From the NCBI RefSeq assembly GCF_019097595.1, contig NC_080731.1, positions 10,386,571 through 10,450,570 on the forward strand: a DNA stretch of 64,000 nt, read 5' to 3'. This DNA is from Hemibagrus wyckioides. Its lineage: Eukaryota; Chordata; Actinopteri; Siluriformes; Bagridae. This document shows positions 25,855 to 37,579 of the stretch, piece by piece. The notes beneath the pieces were generated by a model. The model did not search any database and was not told the origin of the DNA. It saw nothing but the letters and a program-made list of their open reading frames with translations. Made by a program: the position numbers and the translations under genes. Each line of letters opens with the position of its first letter. Position 1 is the stretch's first letter.

Positions 25855-27010
25855 TAATGTTAGAGTGGTTTAGTGATAGTGAGAGGCCTATAGATTTGTT
25901 AAAGGAAGTACTGAGTGTTCTCAACTTAAACTGGGGCGGTGACTCGCGAAATGGCTTGTTAGAAAACTTGCAATGCACCATCACTTGTCAGGCAAACATC
26001 AAGAAGCCTGTTGAAAGAGCTCTAGTTATAAGAGACTCTATGACACATGAAATTAGCTAGGCCTTTTGGGATACTAGAAGTTATAGAGATGTGAATACTA
26101 AAAACCAGAGAGCCATACATTACAGGTAATTTTAGGAGGTTTTATAATATAGTCATCCTTATAAGTGCTAATGATGTATGCATTCATCAGTCACAGACTA
26201 CTAAGTATAATCTTAAAGAGGTAAAGATGTACAATGATGCGGTTTACTCTGGCGCCATCACAATGCAGCAAGGCGTTGAAGCTTATAACAGGTTATAGTT
26301 GCTGAACTTCTGGATGTCCGAGTGGTGCACGGAAAAATCTGGCGATCCACTCTGGAAAGTGCTGCTGTGATTTCTTGTGATATACTTAGACAGGCCTAGT
26401 TAATTAGTGACAATCCAGAGCAAACTATGCCTAATCTGCTGCCTTGAGGTAAAACACAAATGGTAAAATGCCCCATGGATTATGCTGTCTTGATCTATGC
26501 AGTCTGAAAGGCACAATTCTCCACAGTAACCTTAATCTAACTCGCTATAGAAAATACTTGGTTATTATATTAGGATTTAACCAGATTGAGAACTTATAAA
26601 AAGAATGTACACTACAATAAAAAGCTAAATATGGAAAGGTCTGCTTTTGGTAATAAAATTATAGAGACCATGATTCAGGATAGGTCATGGTACTGCAGTT
26701 TCAAGCTGATCTTCATAAATGTCCTTAGAATGTATCCAAGCTGTCAGAAAAACAACATTTGGGATGTATGACATTTCTAAAATGCCTAAACATCATTAAA
26801 CACAACTTGTATCTGTGCATTGTTAGGCAAACACCAAAATAAACAGTGCTAATAGAATAAAGAGAGCAAATTACATCAAGCTGTATGCTTCATGGTTAAT
26901 TAAACATCTAAATACACATGGCTATAATATAGAAATAGCCGGCCTGTGAATGGTATAAAACAGGGTTTAGCAGTGGCAGAATTAAACTACTGCAATTATG
27001 ACACAAAGAG
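25855..27010 (+). mobile_element. LINE ORF1-like (esterase-type) relic
   Basis: The plus strand encodes PVERALVIRDSMTHEIS, which resembles the GDS motif region of the esterase-like ORF1 found in CR1/L2-type LINEs. A second block, ILISANDVCIHQS, corresponds to the later GxND region, and LLNFWMSEWC to the block after that. The catalytic Gly of GDS is Arg here. Frameshifts and stops interrupt it. I am fairly sure it is a retroelement relic but not of the exact clade. Confidence 0.5.
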
Positions 27011-27096
27011 CAGGTGACGAAATTCTTAACTGAACGTTGAAACCAGTGGACTAGACCTGATGAGTCACTCTGTGGAGTGATATTAGCAAAACCTGA

Positions 27097-27141
27097 TAAA
27101 AGAAAGTCTTTGTGCAGGCTCTAAAAGAAAGTCTTTGTGCA
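27097..27141. repeat. Short tandem duplication
   Basis: The 20-mer TAAAAGAAAGTCTTTGTGCA occurs at 27097-27116 and again, perfectly, at 27122-27141. Confidence 0.95.
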
Positions 27142-27144
27142 CTG

Positions 27145-28030
27145 TAGGTCAATTCTAACTAAAATGTCAAGAATTTATCTTGTATTTCCCACTAGCACAA
27201 CTATCTGCTGTAATGGTGAGCACTGCTGAATTTTTTTTTTTTTTACGTGTCCAGAGTAAAACACCTTACAGTGGCAAGATTACTTGAATGACTGAAGGTA
27301 ACACTGTTTAATTTGACTCAACCTGCCATGTGAGAATCTCAAAATATTTGGAAAAAGTCAAATCAAAAGAGGTGCTGAGTCAAGAACAAGCAGACATTAT
27401 TTGTGCTCCTGTTTTGTAGGCTCATTATCAGGTTTTCTTAATATTAAATATATTTTGCTGAACGCTGCAGTTCTTGGTTTTTATGATTACTGAGAGGCTT
27501 AGTGCTACAAGACATGAGATTAAGTGAGTTGAGAGAGTGAGTGGTGGATTAGAAACAGACAGGCACTCCCACTATCTCTTTTTAAAGCTAAAGACTTATT
27601 ATTTGAGACAAGATCCCATGAGAGGGATCACACTGCTAAGTATCACTTCTGAGCCTCTTTAGGTCATAATTCTGCTCAATTTATAAACACTGAAGTAGAA
27701 GAAGCATATGAAACTAAATCAAGCAGCAGGTCCACAGAGCCCCCGAGTATCAACAAGAAGATCTGGTTGCTGGAGTCTGGTTAATACTGATAAAATGCGG
27801 CTCTTTTTATTTTACTTTCTTTTGTAGAGTACATTCTTGATATCAATAGTGTGTATTTTTCAAAGAGAAAGAAACATATTTTCGTTTTAAAACCACTTAT
27901 GATTAACAGTGATCCTTAAAGTTTAGTTATGCTTAAATACGTACACTCCAATACTTTTAAGATGAAAAAAAAGAAAGAAATATACAAAAATACATTCTTA
28001 GAACTACACTAAGAATCACTATATATAATT
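27145..28030. other. Intronic, nothing recognised
   Basis: AT-rich sequence with a poly-T run near 27231. No gene or known repeat seen. Confidence 0.5.
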
Positions 28031-28034
28031 GATG

Positions 28035-29500
28035 GTGGTCTCCCTCTCACCCCCACATAGGGGGTTTCTTCCTCAGGTTCGGGTAATCGACCAGAAGCTT
28101 GAGAGTTCCATACAGTATCTTAGCTTTTCCTAGGATTGTATCTGGTCAGAGACCTTACATGTTGCACCTGGAATCTGCTGGAGCACAGACTGTTATGCTC
28201 CTATTAACACTGGGATCACTTTGGATGTCACTTTCCAGTTGTTCTTCCAGTCCATGTGCTTCTCATGCTCCTGCTTCTCGATGTTACTGTTGGTTGGGAT
28301 TGCCACATCTATAACAACTGCTGTCTTTTGCTCATTGTGAACCACAACTACAGTATGTATGGTTGGTTAGTCAGTCTGGAACCTAAAGCCCCACAGGTTG
28401 AGCTCTACTATATTACTTTCTGTAGCGTATCCCATTAGGACTTCAGGACTTCTAACCCATACTCTGCACAGAAGTTTCTATACACTATCCCAAACACTTG
28501 GTTAAGCTTCTCACTATATGCTGTCCAAGCTTGTATTTTACACCCTGCTACTATATGGTGTACTGTTTCAGGTCTTTTCACAGCCTGCAACTTGGGTCAT
28601 GCCATCTGTCACAGATTGCTAGCTCTATGGATTTGAAGCTGAGGGTCTGTTCTTGTGCTGCCATGATCAGAGCCTCTGTGCTAGCCTTCAGGCCAGTCTA
28701 TTCTAGCCACTGGTAGGATTTCTTGATGTCAGCAACATCCTTTACCTGCCAAAGATACATCCCATGGAAGGGCCTCTTCCACAATATTGTGTCTTCCTTC
28801 TCATCACATACTGTCTTCTGCTGCCTGAGGCACTCTCTTAGCAGTTCATCCCAAGGGGCCATCTTCCTGATGTGTTCATGGATGCTTGTTTCATTCTGAA
28901 TAATGGCTCTGACACTCACTAATCCTCAGCCTCCCTGTTAGATTCTCAGGGTGCTGGACTTTGGGGGGGAACCCTTCATGTATTGAGAGGAGTTTTCGTG
29001 TTTAGTGGCATATATCTCCTCCTGTGGTCAGATTACTATTCCAGCTGGGTATCTGATGGCTGGTAGGGCACACAAACTACTACCTCAGATCTTATTCCTA
29101 CCATTGAGCTGCCTTCTTAGCATCTGTCTTACCGTCTGGAGCTATGTATCGGTAGCTGATCTGCTTGCATCCTAATTGTGGCTCCCACTGGGCTGGAATA
29201 CCAAGGCACTTGTAGCGGGCCTCTATGTATACTATCTTGCCATGTGGTTACTCCACTCCTTGAGTCATGATCACCTTCCCTGTCTTTGCACCATGCAACC
29301 AGACTTACCAAATCTGAGTGACATCTTGATGTCCTCGCTGTAGATCCCTTGTAAGGTGGATTAATGAGTCGACAGCTTGTTCACACCTGGAGTAGCATTT
29401 GATGTCATCCATGTAAGTGACTGATGATCACTCCACTTCAGAGTGATCATTAGTGGCCAAGAGGTCTTGTTGTACTTCTAATCCTACGTATCCATACTTT
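28035..29500 (-). mobile_element. 5'-truncated LINE with restriction-like endonuclease signature (R2/R4-like)
   Basis: Read on the minus strand, it starts inside a reverse transcriptase with the catalytic box YMDDIKCYS (29402-29420). It continues through KTDAKKAAQ and HEHIRKMAPWDELLRECLRQ (28698-28919) to a Cys/His-knuckle-like CDRWHDPSCRL. Near the 3' end it has VIDVAIP (28295-28315), which fits the PD...D core of restriction-like endonucleases carried by R2/R4-type non-LTR elements. The 3' end carries a GC-rich hairpin-like segment (aacccccctatgtgggggt on the minus strand). Several stops and frame changes show it is dead. The clade assignment is tentative. Confidence 0.75.
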
Positions 29501-29504
29501 CTCA

Positions 29505-30795
29505 GTCTCCAATTTTCTATCCTGTGATTTTTTTGTGTTTAAAGGTGGCGGCCTAAATGCTATTGATTGCCCTGCCTTGGACACTACTCAAGAAAAAATT
29601 GGCAACCTCGGAAGTTTGAAGTACATGGAGGTAATTTAGTTTAATTTAAGCACCTGTGTAAGCCTAACCCTGATTACAGAAAACTTGTTCCCACGTAAAT
29701 ACACACATAAAATTTGAACGTATGTTGCTCAATCTGAATACAGCCCTCAGAGTCACAAAATGAAGGTGCTTAACTTGAATTTCTTGGCATCTATTCAAGT
29801 TAAAGTGTTCACATGCAGTTCACACTACCAAAGTTGGCAGATTCTGCATATTTTAAAAAAAAATCAGTTATTTGGCTTCAAGCTAAAAAAAAATAGGGAA
29901 TAGAACATATGGATTAATAAGATTTTTATGTGTGCTTTGTAAACTGGATGAACAATTTAATCTGATGATGGAAGCCATGGAATACAATATATGTATGTTT
30001 TCATTTTTATATTAAGAGATTTAGAACTAAGACATTGCCCGTGTTTATTCTATATGCATTCTTTATAGAAGATGTGGCAAGGGTTTAATGAATAGGCGGA
30101 CTGAGCAGCCATCTACAATGGTTAGTTTACGATGAAGTTTATAATTTTATTGTAAGAATATTACGTTTCTGTACATCTCTGCTTCTCATGCATATGCACA
30201 TGCTCTTTATCATGGTGAGTCTGTCACACTGTCATACTATCACACACACCGCCAACCCCACTCACTTCATTTTGCTCCCTCAGGGCCTGTGCTTTCTCAT
30301 CAGATACGAGCTTCAGCAGCTTGAGGAGGTTCAGAAGTGAAGCTTAGCTAAGGCTGAGTGATGTAATCTCCATACAGCTAGCAGCTGGGTACAGGGCCGG
30401 TGGAGCAGCAGGCCTGGCATAGTGCTGCAGGAGGGTGTGAGGGAGTGGCACAGTGCAGCACAGATGGTGAGAGGTGGGGAGCACTGTGCCACACTAGTTG
30501 TGTTTTGTATTTACTTAATGTCAGGGATTGACAAGTGGAAATTCCCATGACCTTCTTCAGAGGGTCAGGCAATTCCCAGAGGCAGCACTGGCAGCTCTGG
30601 TGTTTCAAAGTTCACTAGTTTGTAGGTAAAAATGCTTAACCCAAGGAGATCTGCCAAACCTCCAGTATGAAATTTCATGTGGCATGCAGATTACCACTGC
30701 TCATTGGTGCTTTGTGTAACAAAGGATCAGTTTCATTCTATTTAACTTCATATATATTGGGATAAATAACAAGCCACACTGTGTCAATATAAACA
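29505..30795. other. Intronic, nothing recognised
   Basis: AT-rich at first, then a G-rich patch (30380-30490). Open frame 30378-30608 (minus) has no recognisable domain. Confidence 0.5.
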
Positions 30796-30799
30796 ATTA

Positions 30800-32332
30800 C
30801 ACTACTCACACAAAGTTAAGGATATTCGGCTTTCGGGTGAAATTTCAGGATGCACCTAAAATGCACTATAACCTTTACAGGTGAACTTAATTTGACCTTC
30901 TCTACACTTTTGAATGCACATGTCCAACTGTTCAGTGTTTCAGTACATTTTGCATAACTTGCTGTTCTCTAACAAGGTGCTTAACGGCAAAATTCACAAC
31001 TGGTGTTTGATCCATGAATCGACCAATACATTTTCTGGTTCAATTAGAATCGGTATTTAAACAGTCCTCTTCATCAAGCTTTTCACATTTTGACATCATG
31101 AGACCAAGACCACACCTAACAATTGATCAACAGTACCTCTTCATGCTTCAAACAGGATGTTTGACATTTACACTGGACGAGGGACCAGTGGGCCTCAGTG
31201 CTGTTCTCTGATGAAAGTCAATTCACGTTGAGCAGAAATGATGGCCGCCAACGATGTTGGAGACGTCAAGGAGAGCGCTATGCATCAGCCACTGTTGTGG
31301 TGGTGTTACAGTCTGGGCAGGTGTGTCTACTCAATACAGAACTGCCCTACATCTTGTGAATGGTACAGTGACAAACCAATACTACCTGAATAACATCATT
31401 AATCCAGTCATTGTGCCCCTGCATGAACAACACAGGCCTAATTTCATCTTCATGGACGACAATGCTCCAGCTATGGGATCAGCTGAGTCGCCGTGTAGAG
31501 GCTTGTAACCCTGCACCCCAGAACCTCAATGACCTGAGGCAGGGACGATTCTAGGATTTTCATTTAAGGGGGGCTCAGCCCCCAGTGAGGGTATAATAGT
31601 AAAAAAAAAATAATAATAATAATTCATTAATTAATTTAATAAATTAATTATAATAAAGGTTTGACTAACAGGATAGGATGGTAAACTTATTGCAGCATTC
31701 CACTGCATAGATGTGTATAACATTTGAGTACTGAACAAGCCAAAGATCTTCCTGATCACACACACACACACACACACTTGTCCTCTGATCCTCGCTCTGT
31801 GACGCCGCGGTCTGCGGATTGAAGAACGCGCTGAAAGACGGAGAAAAGCCGAACTCTGCCACCGTTTTCATCTGAAATTTAAAGGGGACTGAGGCGATCA
31901 ACAATTTGTGTAGAGTTTATGAAGAATCGCACAATTTTTATGGGGGCTGAGCTGAAATTGTAGGGGGGCTAGAGCCCCCCTAAAAATGGCCTAGCGACGC
32001 CCATGACCTGAGGGCCGCCCTTCAAGAAGAGTGGACTGCCATGCCTCAACAGACAATAAGTTGACTCGTGAACAGCATGAGACGTCGTTGTCAAGCTGTA
32101 ATTGATGGTCAAGGGCACATGACAAATTATTGAGACATTGACATTTTTTGTTGTGGTATACCCACCACTGTTGTTGGCTTTTGTTTCAATAAATTGTTTG
32201 AGATGAGGAAATCACCATTGCATGCTTCTACTTAAATGCCCTACTTTCATGATATAATATCACTGTAGCGTGAACTTTTTACATTTTCCATAAATTTCAC
32301 CCAAAAGCCAAATATCCTTAACTTTTTTTTTA
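30800..32332 (+). mobile_element. Tc1-like element, internally deleted, carrying a nested hAT element
   Basis: The left terminal repeat reads cactactcacacaaagttaa, continuing through gatattcggctttcgggtga; the right end (to about 32332) carries the inverse of the same sequence over some 35 bp. A TA precedes the left end. Plus-strand transposase pieces include SDESQFTLSRNDGRQ (first catalytic Asp) and RPNFIFMDDNAPA (second Asp). Directly after that the coding sequence jumps to the LSRRVEA-like region, so the part holding the third acidic residue is deleted. The C-terminal part, with EEWTAMPQQT, continues after a 466-bp insertion (31540-32005). Non-autonomous and dead. Confidence 0.88.
31540..32005. 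mobile_element. Nested non-autonomous hAT element with 8-bp target duplication
   Basis: A 466-bp insertion bounded by the direct repeat ACCTGAGG (31532-31539 and 32006-32013), the 8-bp target site duplication typical of hAT transposases. The ends are inverted repeats: the left is cagggacgattctagg, the right (reverse complement) is catgggcgtcgctagg, and both continue into GGGGGGCT. The interior has a (CA)n run (31757-31778) and no transposase, so it depended on an autonomous relative for movement. Confidence 0.88.
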
Positions 32333-32334
32333 GC

Positions 32335-33400
32335 CAAATCATATTGTAGCAGAAATGATAAAGGTATTCAAGAACTGACCATAGTTCAGTGACCTACAGT
32401 TTTCTTTAAACACGTACCATGTTGGCTTCTGTAGCAGATTCTTTGTTAATATCTGTTCATTATTTAGTGACTTAATGACATGTGATGGAAAAATCAATGT
32501 CGAAAACAATGATGAAAAATGACTAGGCAGAGAAGTGTCTACATGTCTAAATGACACTAATCTAAAATAATTGTGTGAAGTGGCATTATGCAACAAAACA
32601 TAAACAATTTAAAAATTAAATGGCAGAATGTCCAAAAAGAAGTAAATATGGCAGTACTGATAAGTATTAAGTGAGTGTACTAATTCATAATTGGATAAGT
32701 GATGGGTGTGTCTTTGGTGGTGTGGAGTGAGACTGAAGACAGGAAGAAAAGGTGTCAACTGCCCATCTGGCACCAACATCCATGCCACAGTTAATGAGAA
32801 TATATTTCTTTCTTTCCCATTATAATGTATGATGGGAACATTAACTAAAGCTTATTATTTGCATCTGCATGATTTTATGCATTGAGCTGCAGCCACATGA
32901 TTGGCTGTGTACAGGTGTTCCTTTCTTCATCGAGTCGGTAGTGAGTGTATATATCGATATTTTAGATATCTATATAGACATTTGACCTCAAATGCTAAAT
33001 GAGGGTGCTTTTGGGCATCTGTGTTAATGCATATGTTAAAACACTGTGATATATTGGGTTTTTTAGATAAACATCTTGCAAAAGATGTAATATTGATTGT
33101 AGGACATAATGGTTAGTGAATATGATAGGGTAACAATCTCACTAGGTAAATAATAACTAGCAGGTGTGTAATATGTGACTGAATAATACTTCTCGCTTGA
33201 ATTCATGTTAATTAGAAAAAAATATGTCTATTGAGGACATAAATAATACTTTATAGAAGCATGACTTTATTTTTATTCCTTGGCAGCTGGCTTGGGCGGT
33301 TCTTGCTGCCCTCTTGGCCTGTTCCATATGCTGCAATGTGAAAGGCTGTTTCTGCAGTGCATCAGCACACCCAATCTAGTCTTAATAGCTTATATATATA
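32335..33400. other. Intronic, nothing recognised
   Basis: AT-rich, ending in a short TA tract at 33390-33404 into which the next transposon inserted. The stretch 33287-33380 (ttccttggcag then a hydrophobic-coding sequence) resembles an exon superficially; see rejected items. Confidence 0.5.
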
Positions 33401-33404
33401 TATA

Positions 33405-34652
33405 CACTATATTGCCAAAAGTATTCGCTCACCTGCCTTGACTCGCATATGAACTTAAGTGACATCCCATTCCTAATCCATAGGGTTCAATATGACGTCG
33501 GTCCACCCTTTGCAGCTATAACAGCTTCAACTCTTCTGGGAAGGCGGTCCACAAGGTTTAGGAGTGTGTTTATGGGAATTTTTGACCATTCTTCCAGAAG
33601 CACATTTGTGAGGTCACACACTGATGTTGGACGAGAAGGCCTGGCTCTCAGTCTCCGCTCTAATTCATCCCAAAGGTGTTCTATCGGGTTGAGGTCAGGA
33701 CTCTGTGCAGGTCAGTCAAGTTCATCCACACCAGACTCTGTCATCCATGTCTTTATGGACCTTGCTTTGTGCACTGGTGCACAGTCATGTTGGAAGAGGA
33801 AGGGGCCAGCTCCAAACTGTTCCCACAAAGTTGGGAGCATGGAATTGTCCAAAATGTCTTGGTATGCTGAAGCATTCAGAGTTCCTTTCACTGGAACTAA
33901 GGGGCCAAGCCCAGCTCCTGAAAAACAACCCCACACCATAATCCCCCCTCCACCAAACTTTACACTTGGCACAATGCAGTCAGACAAGTACCGTTCTCCT
34001 GGCAACCGCCAAACCCAGACTCGTCCATCAGATTGCCAGATGGAGAAGCGCGATTCGTCACTCCAGAGAACGCGTCTCCGCTGCTCTAGAGTCCAGTGGT
34101 GGCGTGCTTTACACCACTGCATCCGACGCTTTGCATTGCACTTGGTGATGTATGGCTTGGATGCAGCTGCTCGGCCATGGAAACCCATTCCATGAAGCTC
34201 TCTGCGCACTGTTCTTGAGCTAATCTGAAGGCCACATGAAGTTTGGAGGTCTGTAGCGATTGACTCTGCAGAAAGTTGGCGACCTCTTCGCACTATGCGC
34301 CTCAGCATCCGCTGACCCCGCTCCGTCAGTTTACGTGGCCTACCACTTCGTGGCTGAGTTGCTGTCGTTCCCAAACACTTCCACGTTCTTATAATACAGC
34401 TGACAGTTGACTGTGGAATATTTAGGAGCGAGGAAATTTCACGACTGGATTTGTTGCACAGGTGGCATCCTATCACAGTTCCACGCTGGAATTCACTGAG
34501 CTCCTGAGAGCGACCCATTCTTTCACAAATGTTTGTAAAAACAGTCTGCATGCCTAGGTGCTTGATTTTATACACCTGTGGCCATGGAAGTGATTGGAAC
34601 ACCTGATTCTGATTATTTGGATGGGTGAGCGAATACTTTTGGCAATATAGTG
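33405..34652 (-). mobile_element. Nearly intact Tc1/mariner element, 1248 bp
   Basis: Both ends carry a perfect 29-bp terminal inverted repeat that begins CACTATATTGCCAAAAGTAT and is flanked by TA (33403-33404 and 34653-34654), the canonical Tc1 target. It inserted into a (TA)n tract. It carries a single minus-strand transposase gene, listed separately. The sequence looks much younger than the other Tc1 relics in the window. Confidence 0.96.
33487..34518 (-). pseudogene. Tc1-family transposase with one internal stop codon
   Basis: From ATG at 34516-34518 the frame runs 344 codons to TGA at 33487-33489, with one in-frame TGA at 33712-33714 (codon 269). The N-terminal paired-like helix-turn-helix DNA-binding region has [10 protein letters not shown] and [17 protein letters not shown], followed by an AT-hook-like RSGRPRKLT. 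The DDE catalytic core follows: Asp154 in WSDESRF, Asp245 in [10 protein letters not shown] and Glu280 in SPDLNPIE, giving the DD34E spacing of Tc1 proteins. The stop lies where the family normally has a Trp just before PAQSPD, and it cuts the third catalytic residue off the protein. An upstream in-frame ATG at 34600-34602 would add 28 residues, but the MGRSQ start fits the family. No other break is seen. Confidence 0.93.
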
Positions 34653-34654
34653 TA

Positions 34655-36870
34655 TATGTAGAATCATCTGCTAAATTTATTATTGATTATTCACAATGCT
34701 TGATATAAAGTGAAATAAAAAATTTAATAGTCTCATCTGTTTGCATCTATATAACCAAATAAATAGACGGCTAAAAGAAATGAATGATATGCCTCATATG
34801 ATGAAAGCCATATTATTGCTAAATAAATCAAACCCTTTTTTGATTTTTGGTAAATATCAATTTTTTTTTAGTTTGAAATATTTCTAAATCAAAAATGTTT
34901 GTTTATTTCTTCCCTTCCACAGCCTTTCAGTGTAGTTTCAGACTTTTGGACCCCACTGTCTATGTATGTTAGTTACATCAATCATGAGTCAAACTAAAGA
35001 GACAAGTAAAGGAATTTAATGTATCCAACTGTTTGCATTGGGCTATTCAATTCCAGGCACTCATATACAGCGGTGGCTAAATCAAGAGTTGTAATGTCAG
35101 GAATGGCAGCTGCTATTATTTTTCTGGACAGAGCAGGCCAGCCTTGATAATGTCAGTAAAAACCTGTAATGAGGCTGGCATGTAATGCAGTTCACTTTAG
35201 CTAGACTGTGTCAGGCCTGGACTGTGACCCCTACAGCTATAAGTATATTAAAAAATAGCTTACAAATGATAGAACATTCTACTCTGAGTTTTTCCCATTA
35301 CACAATTTCTAATGTGAAGGTGGATCTAATGGAGAATGAATTTATATTGATTTAAGTCGCATTTCAGCGTTAACTCATGAATTACTTTCTTAATCACAAA
35401 AAACATAAATAATTGGGTTATCAGTTTACATTACAGTTTTTAACAATTACTAACATTATTCATTTCATTAACATTACATTAACAAAACATTAACTTCAAT
35501 ATTTATTACACATAAATGAGAACGTAAGAATATGTTACATGAAATGATGAAAACATACTGAACATTGGTCTCCAGGTATAAATATTTGAAATTACTTCTG
35601 AATTTTGCAAAAAATATTAATTTAGTTGTTTATTTATATCAACTGTTGTGGATTCAATTTTAATGCAGGTGTTAATTATTGGTTTATTATTAAATATGTT
35701 ACTTATGTTAATATGTTATTGTACTTCAATATTAATTCTGAAGTACAATGTTTATTCAAGTTAAATCATTTAATAATATTACCTTAGTAAGTGAACCCTA
35801 ATTTAATGTGCTACCAAAAACTGACATATCTTTTTTGCTGTCTAAAAAGTAGAAAGGTAATAGCTGGGGTTACAGACACTGCTCTACACCCATGTACCCC
35901 GTTTCTCAAATGGCATGCTCCAGCAATGACATGAATTTGGGTCACACTAATTTAATAGCAATATCACCAAGGAACATTAACTGCAGGTGAAATATATTAC
36001 AGAAATTTCATATCTAAATGTATTTATTCATGTAAGAGGTAATAAAAGGCCATAGTGATACTTGTTAATATTGGAAATTATATGGAGAGATCTCTGACTT
36101 CTTATTCAGTTAACCCACCTTTAGTCTCATCTTATTATTCAGATATACATTTTGCATATTATTCAGAGAATACTATGTGAACTACAGTAAAACTGCTTGT
36201 CTGTTAATAATGGTCTAATCAAAATAGTGACAAGGCAGCTGTCAAATTAATCAAGCTTCCAATTACATCTGATGAGAAAGACTTATACCTTGCTGCTCAT
36301 AGCAGTCTGTTCACATGTTCATCAGACCCTAGAGAATTCGTGAAACTGCTAATCAAACTTGACTTTGTGAGCCAAGCAATCATTTTTTTAAACCCAATAA
36401 GACCAAAAGACAGGGTTAATATGCACATAGGGACAGAGAGCTAATTGACCAGTATCTACTCTCATGCGATCCTGCTTACCCTCTTTTGGTGCACTTCCAT
36501 CCTTTCACCAAGAGGGGATATATCTTTATGGAGGTTAATTAATTCATTGTTGCATTAAACACCAATCATTTATTGCTGTGTGTGACTATGCCTGGTATTG
36601 TGTACAATATCAGATAAAATCTCTTGGGGCTTAGTAGAACTCTTAGGCCAAGGAAAAGAACTCCCTGTTAGCTCTTTCAACCTACAGAAAGCCTTGAAGT
36701 TAATCACTTACTCCAGTCGGAAGTAATGTTAAAAAAGGCAGATCAATGATCCTTCCGTTTATTCTGTCCAATTCTAAATCTCATTTATTCAAGTATCCAG
36801 ACTATTTATTTAGTATTTTGTTCTTTTTATGTGATGCTACAATGTTAGCATGCATGGATTTTTCATTCAT
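34655..36870. other. Intronic, nothing recognised
   Basis: AT-rich unique-looking sequence. No open frame with a recognisable domain. Confidence 0.5.
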
Positions 36871-36874
36871 TTGT

Positions 36875-36971
36875 TCAGCTTCATTGTGGTCAGGGTCAGC
36901 ATGGATTCAGAATCGATAAGGATTACTGGGGAACATGCAGCTGTGAGGAAGCGATGCTAACCACTGCACCG
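36875..36971 (-). mobile_element. SINE family C fragment
   Basis: The plus strand holds tcattgtggtcagggtcagc, and near the right end gatgctaaccactgcaccgg, corresponding in reverse to the 3' end and the head of family C with the body deleted. Confidence 0.65.
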
Positions 36972-37289
36972 GACAGTGAATTTTCCTTCCGCTCTGCACA
37001 AGCGGAGAGGTGGAAAATCTCTGTATTGGTACCAGATTCAGGTAACTCAGGAGATATTCTTTCCAGTTCATGCCCAGGTTCTGGTTGGGACACTCAAGGA
37101 CATTCACAACACTCAACGTTACTTCTGTGTTGTTTTGACTGTGTGTTTCAGGTGAATCTTTGTCCAAATCTGAGGCTGTGGAAGCTCTTGAGGTTTTGCT
37201 TTAACAATATCTCTGTATGTTCTAGGGTCTGTTCATCATTCCTCAAGTCTGACAAACCCCTAGTCCCTGCTGCTGAAAAAACTATTTCA

Positions 37290-37575
37290 TAGCGGGAAGT
37301 TGCTGCCACTGTGCTTCACTGGATAAAATTGTTCATGTGATGAAAATTGCCTGGTTTCCTTACAGATGTAATACCTGACACTCAGGCCAAATAGTTCAAT
37401 CTCAATTTTACCTAACCGTATAATCTCGTCCTCTAAATCAGCGGGAATGTGCCTTTTACTGAGTAAAGGCTTCCAGCTTGACACTGGAAAATCCTGATTG
37501 TTGGAATGCTGCAGATGTTCTCATCTGGCAGCTTTTTCGATCTCCGTATTAGACTCCTGGAAAACCGCTCCATCC
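37290..37575 (-). mobile_element. Degenerate Tc1-like transposase fragment
   Basis: The plus strand carries cactgtgcttcactgg, caggccaaatagttcaatct, tgtgccttttactgagtaaa and ggaatgctgcagatgttctc in order. These are the antisense of a central to N-terminal part of another Tc1 family common in fish, different from that at 33405-34652. No ends were found. Confidence 0.65.
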
Positions 37576-37579
37576 ACAG

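Noticed and set aside
33287..33380. Possible plus-strand exon after ttccttggcag, encoding a hydrophobic stretch followed by several cysteines
   Set aside because: No partner exon, no downstream donor that fits, and no gene on this strand. An acceptor-like sequence with a short frame is expected by chance.
33449..34195. 248-codon plus-strand open frame
   Set aside because: It is the antisense shadow of the Tc1 transposase gene on the minus strand; no known domain is seen in this frame.
36954..37292. 112-codon plus-strand open frame
   Set aside because: It starts inside a SINE fragment, has no recognisable domain and ends at the edge of a Tc1 fragment.
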